Positions 62,645-64,000 of a stretch of 64,000 bases of DNA are shown piece by piece (positions within the stretch are counted from its first letter, which is position 1; each line of letters begins with the position of its first letter). The notes beneath the pieces are model-generated. The model was not told where the DNA came from and did not search any database. It saw only the letters and a program-made list of their open reading frames with translations. A program made the translations under genes and the position numbers. This DNA is from Paenibacillus azoreducens (GTDB taxonomy: Bacteria > Bacillota > Bacilli > Paenibacillales > Paenibacillaceae). The DNA is taken from assembly GCF_021654775.1 (NCBI RefSeq), contig NZ_AP025343.1, positions 3,005,501-3,069,500 on the forward strand, read 5' to 3'.

Positions 62645-64000
62645 AGGAAGTCGCGCTTTATAACAATGACAGTGAATTTTTGCGAAATGTCATAAAGGGA
62701 TTGGGCGCAGCAGGGATTCCCTATCGATTGGTGGATTCCTACGATGAGTCTCTCCAATTGTTGTATGTACTGGCCGATAATCTGCAAAATGGAGAACTGA
62801 TGAAAATATGCGCCTTCAGATGCCAAGTCTTTGCATTCCGCGTTGTAATGGATACGTTGGTTGTCGGACCGTTTCGCAAGTCCAATAGGGACAGTTGTCC
62901 GGGATGCCTGGAGATGCGTTTAAAGCAGCCGCATTACGAAACCATTTTGAGCGTGACTTCCGGAATGACTTTACCATACATGCTTGACGATAGGTATCTC
63001 TCGTTTGTCGTCGATTTCATCAAGCTGTATGATCAGGTTCCGGTTTTGCTCGATAGATATGTAAACCGTTGCGAGCATGTGAATTTCGCTGCCTATCGGA
63101 TCACGAATTACCATGTTATGCAAGATGAGTTCTGTCCTGTATGCGGGCAGTTCATAGAGGACGAGCAAAGCTTTGACGGGCGGCTGCAAAGTATTTTTAA
63201 GAGACAGGCCAAGGAATACCGACAAAACCCCGAACTCGATATCACATCATTAAAAGAGGCGTTTATCGATCCGAATACGGGTATTTTTCGCAGGCAGTTT
63301 AGGGAGCTGCGCTCCAAATACGTCGAATCGAGCGGAGTGGAGATGAAGGTGTCGCCTACTTATACAGAAGCCGGTTATGGACGGAATTACTCTCGAACCT
63401 CAGCGGCGAAACTAGGCTTTCTGGAAGGGATTGAGAGGTATTGCGGGATTTTCGACCGGCGTGCCCGCTCCACACTTTATCAATCCTACGCAGAGCTTGG
63501 GGACCGGGCTATTAACCCGGTAGTTTTCGGCTTGCACGGGCACGAGGAGATGAACCATCCTCATTTTGATTTAAAAGTTTATAACGAGTATCTCCCCATT
63601 TATTGGAAATACGCATATTCCTGCAAGGAACAGCGGAAAATGCTGGTCCCGGAACAACTCGTTTTTTTTGGGGATGCATTTTACCGCCGCGATGGCAACC
63701 GTTTTGCGTATGACAGCTCGAACGGAATGGCTCTTGGCGGCTCGTATGAAGAAGCGGTTCTTTATGGGCTGCTTGAACTTATAGAGCGGGATCATTTCCT
63801 TTGCGCCTGGTATAACCGATTAGAGCTACAGGAGATCGACGTAAACGGCAACTTGTCGCCGGAATTGGAACGATTGTTGTTTTATGCCCGGTTGGAAGGC
63901 ATCGAAGTGCATTTTTACGACATTTCGATGGAACTTGGCATCCCGAGTGTCTGGGCGCTTGCCTACAATAAAAATCCGCAAGCGCAGATGAAATCATACA
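62641..64000 (+). CDS. YcaO cyclodehydratase fused to a zinc-binding E1-like domain, second copy (3' end outside window)
   Basis: The first 453 codons are in the window, open to the edge. The plan equals the copy at 55844: VVGPFRKSNRDSCPGCLEMR and FCPVCGQF give two CxxC pairs (86-89 and 165-168), and the YcaO part shows LGFLEGIERYCG (~260) and DSSNGMALGGSYEEAVLYGL with ELIERDHF (~379). The N-terminus starts with a short alpha/beta stretch (VALYNNDSEFLRNVIKGLGA). The tail with the Pro-rich end is not visible. Overlaps X2 by 4 nt. The two YcaO proteins may act on different residues (Cys versus Ser/Thr), which is inference. Confidence 0.87.
   Translation, partial: MKEVALYNNDSEFLRNVIKGLGAAGIPYRLVDSYDESLQLLYVLADNLQNGELMKICAFRCQVFAFRVVMDTLVVGPFRKSNRDSCPGCLEMRLKQPHYETILSVTSGMTLPYMLDDRYLSFVVDFIKLYDQVPVLLDRYVNRCEHVNFAAYRITNYHVMQDEFCPVCGQFIEDEQSFDGRLQSIFKRQAKEYRQNPELDITSLKEAFIDPNTGIFRRQFRELRSKYVESSGVEMKVSPTYTEAGYGRNYSRTSAAKLGFLEGIERYCGIFDRRARSTLYQSYAELGDRAINPVVFGLHGHEEMNHPHFDLKVYNEYLPIYWKYAYSCKEQRKMLVPEQLVFFGDAFYRRDGNRFAYDSSNGMALGGSYEEAVLYGLLELIERDHFLCAWYNRLELQEIDVNGNLSPELERLLFYARLEGIEVHFYDISMELGIPSVWALAYNKNPQAQMKSY

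Overview
The window looks like a chromosomal segment of a low-to-mid GC, endospore-former-type Firmicute, most likely Paenibacillaceae (Paenibacillus or a close relative). The reasons are strong AGGAGG-type ribosome sites with many TTG/GTG starts, the mix of AraC, MocR and TetR regulators, a RocA-type P5C dehydrogenase of 515 residues beside sigL, and families of structured intergenic repeats. No rRNA, tRNA or CRISPR array was found. The species call is an inference.

Layout. 1-8 kb: a CynX-type exporter, a four-gene sugar operon (class I aldolase, Gfo/Idh dehydrogenase, PfkB kinase, D-lyxose-isomerase-like cupin), a VIT1-type membrane protein and a LysR regulator whose promoter element is duplicated in front of the CynX gene. 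8-14.7 kb: a secreted protein, an ABC exporter and a two-component system read as one block, then a TetR gene with a beta-lactamase-fold hydrolase. 15-21.5 kb: a proline-catabolism module. A sigma-54 activator, proline dehydrogenase, P5C dehydrogenase and sigma-54 itself lie together, and two textbook -24/-12 promoters sit between the divergent catabolic genes. 21.6-31 kb: an aspartase-like protein that lacks its catalytic loop, an AraC gene, MFS and isochorismatase genes, a graveyard of IS1182, GNAT and pentapeptide fragments (26-27.3 kb), and several small regulator/enzyme pairs. 31.4-43 kb: a Tet(M)-type ribosomal protection protein, a TetR/DUF3995 pair with matching operators, AraC-GyrI, MarR/nitroreductase, a large serine hydrolase and a second two-component system. 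43-51.5 kb: a transglutaminase-like protein, an AraC gene, a TPR protein overlapping a gene for a 14-copy NHGAEY repeat peptide (Rap/Phr-like layout), a zinc-ribbon membrane protein, MazEF, an Xre/DUF6809 pair, and a MocR regulator whose palindromic operator also sits upstream of a high-GC hydrolase.

52-64 kb: a ribosomal peptide (RiPP) gene cluster that runs off the right edge. A 53-residue precursor with an acidic leader and a Ser/Cys-rich core ending SSSCA is followed by a long hairpin and then seven tightly packed genes. These encode two separate LanB-type glutamylation enzymes, one LanB-C-type elimination/cyclisation protein, two YcaO cyclodehydratases each fused to a shortened zinc-binding E1-like domain, and two unrecognised proteins, one directly before each YcaO. 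Together they predict a thiopeptide-like, azole- and dehydroamino-acid-containing product made with duplicated machinery.

The three observations I rate highest are this duplicated RiPP cluster, the TPR/multicopy-peptide pair, and a family of intergenic elements. Two of these elements are 187 bp long with identical four-motif geometry, and a third is laid out in a similar way.
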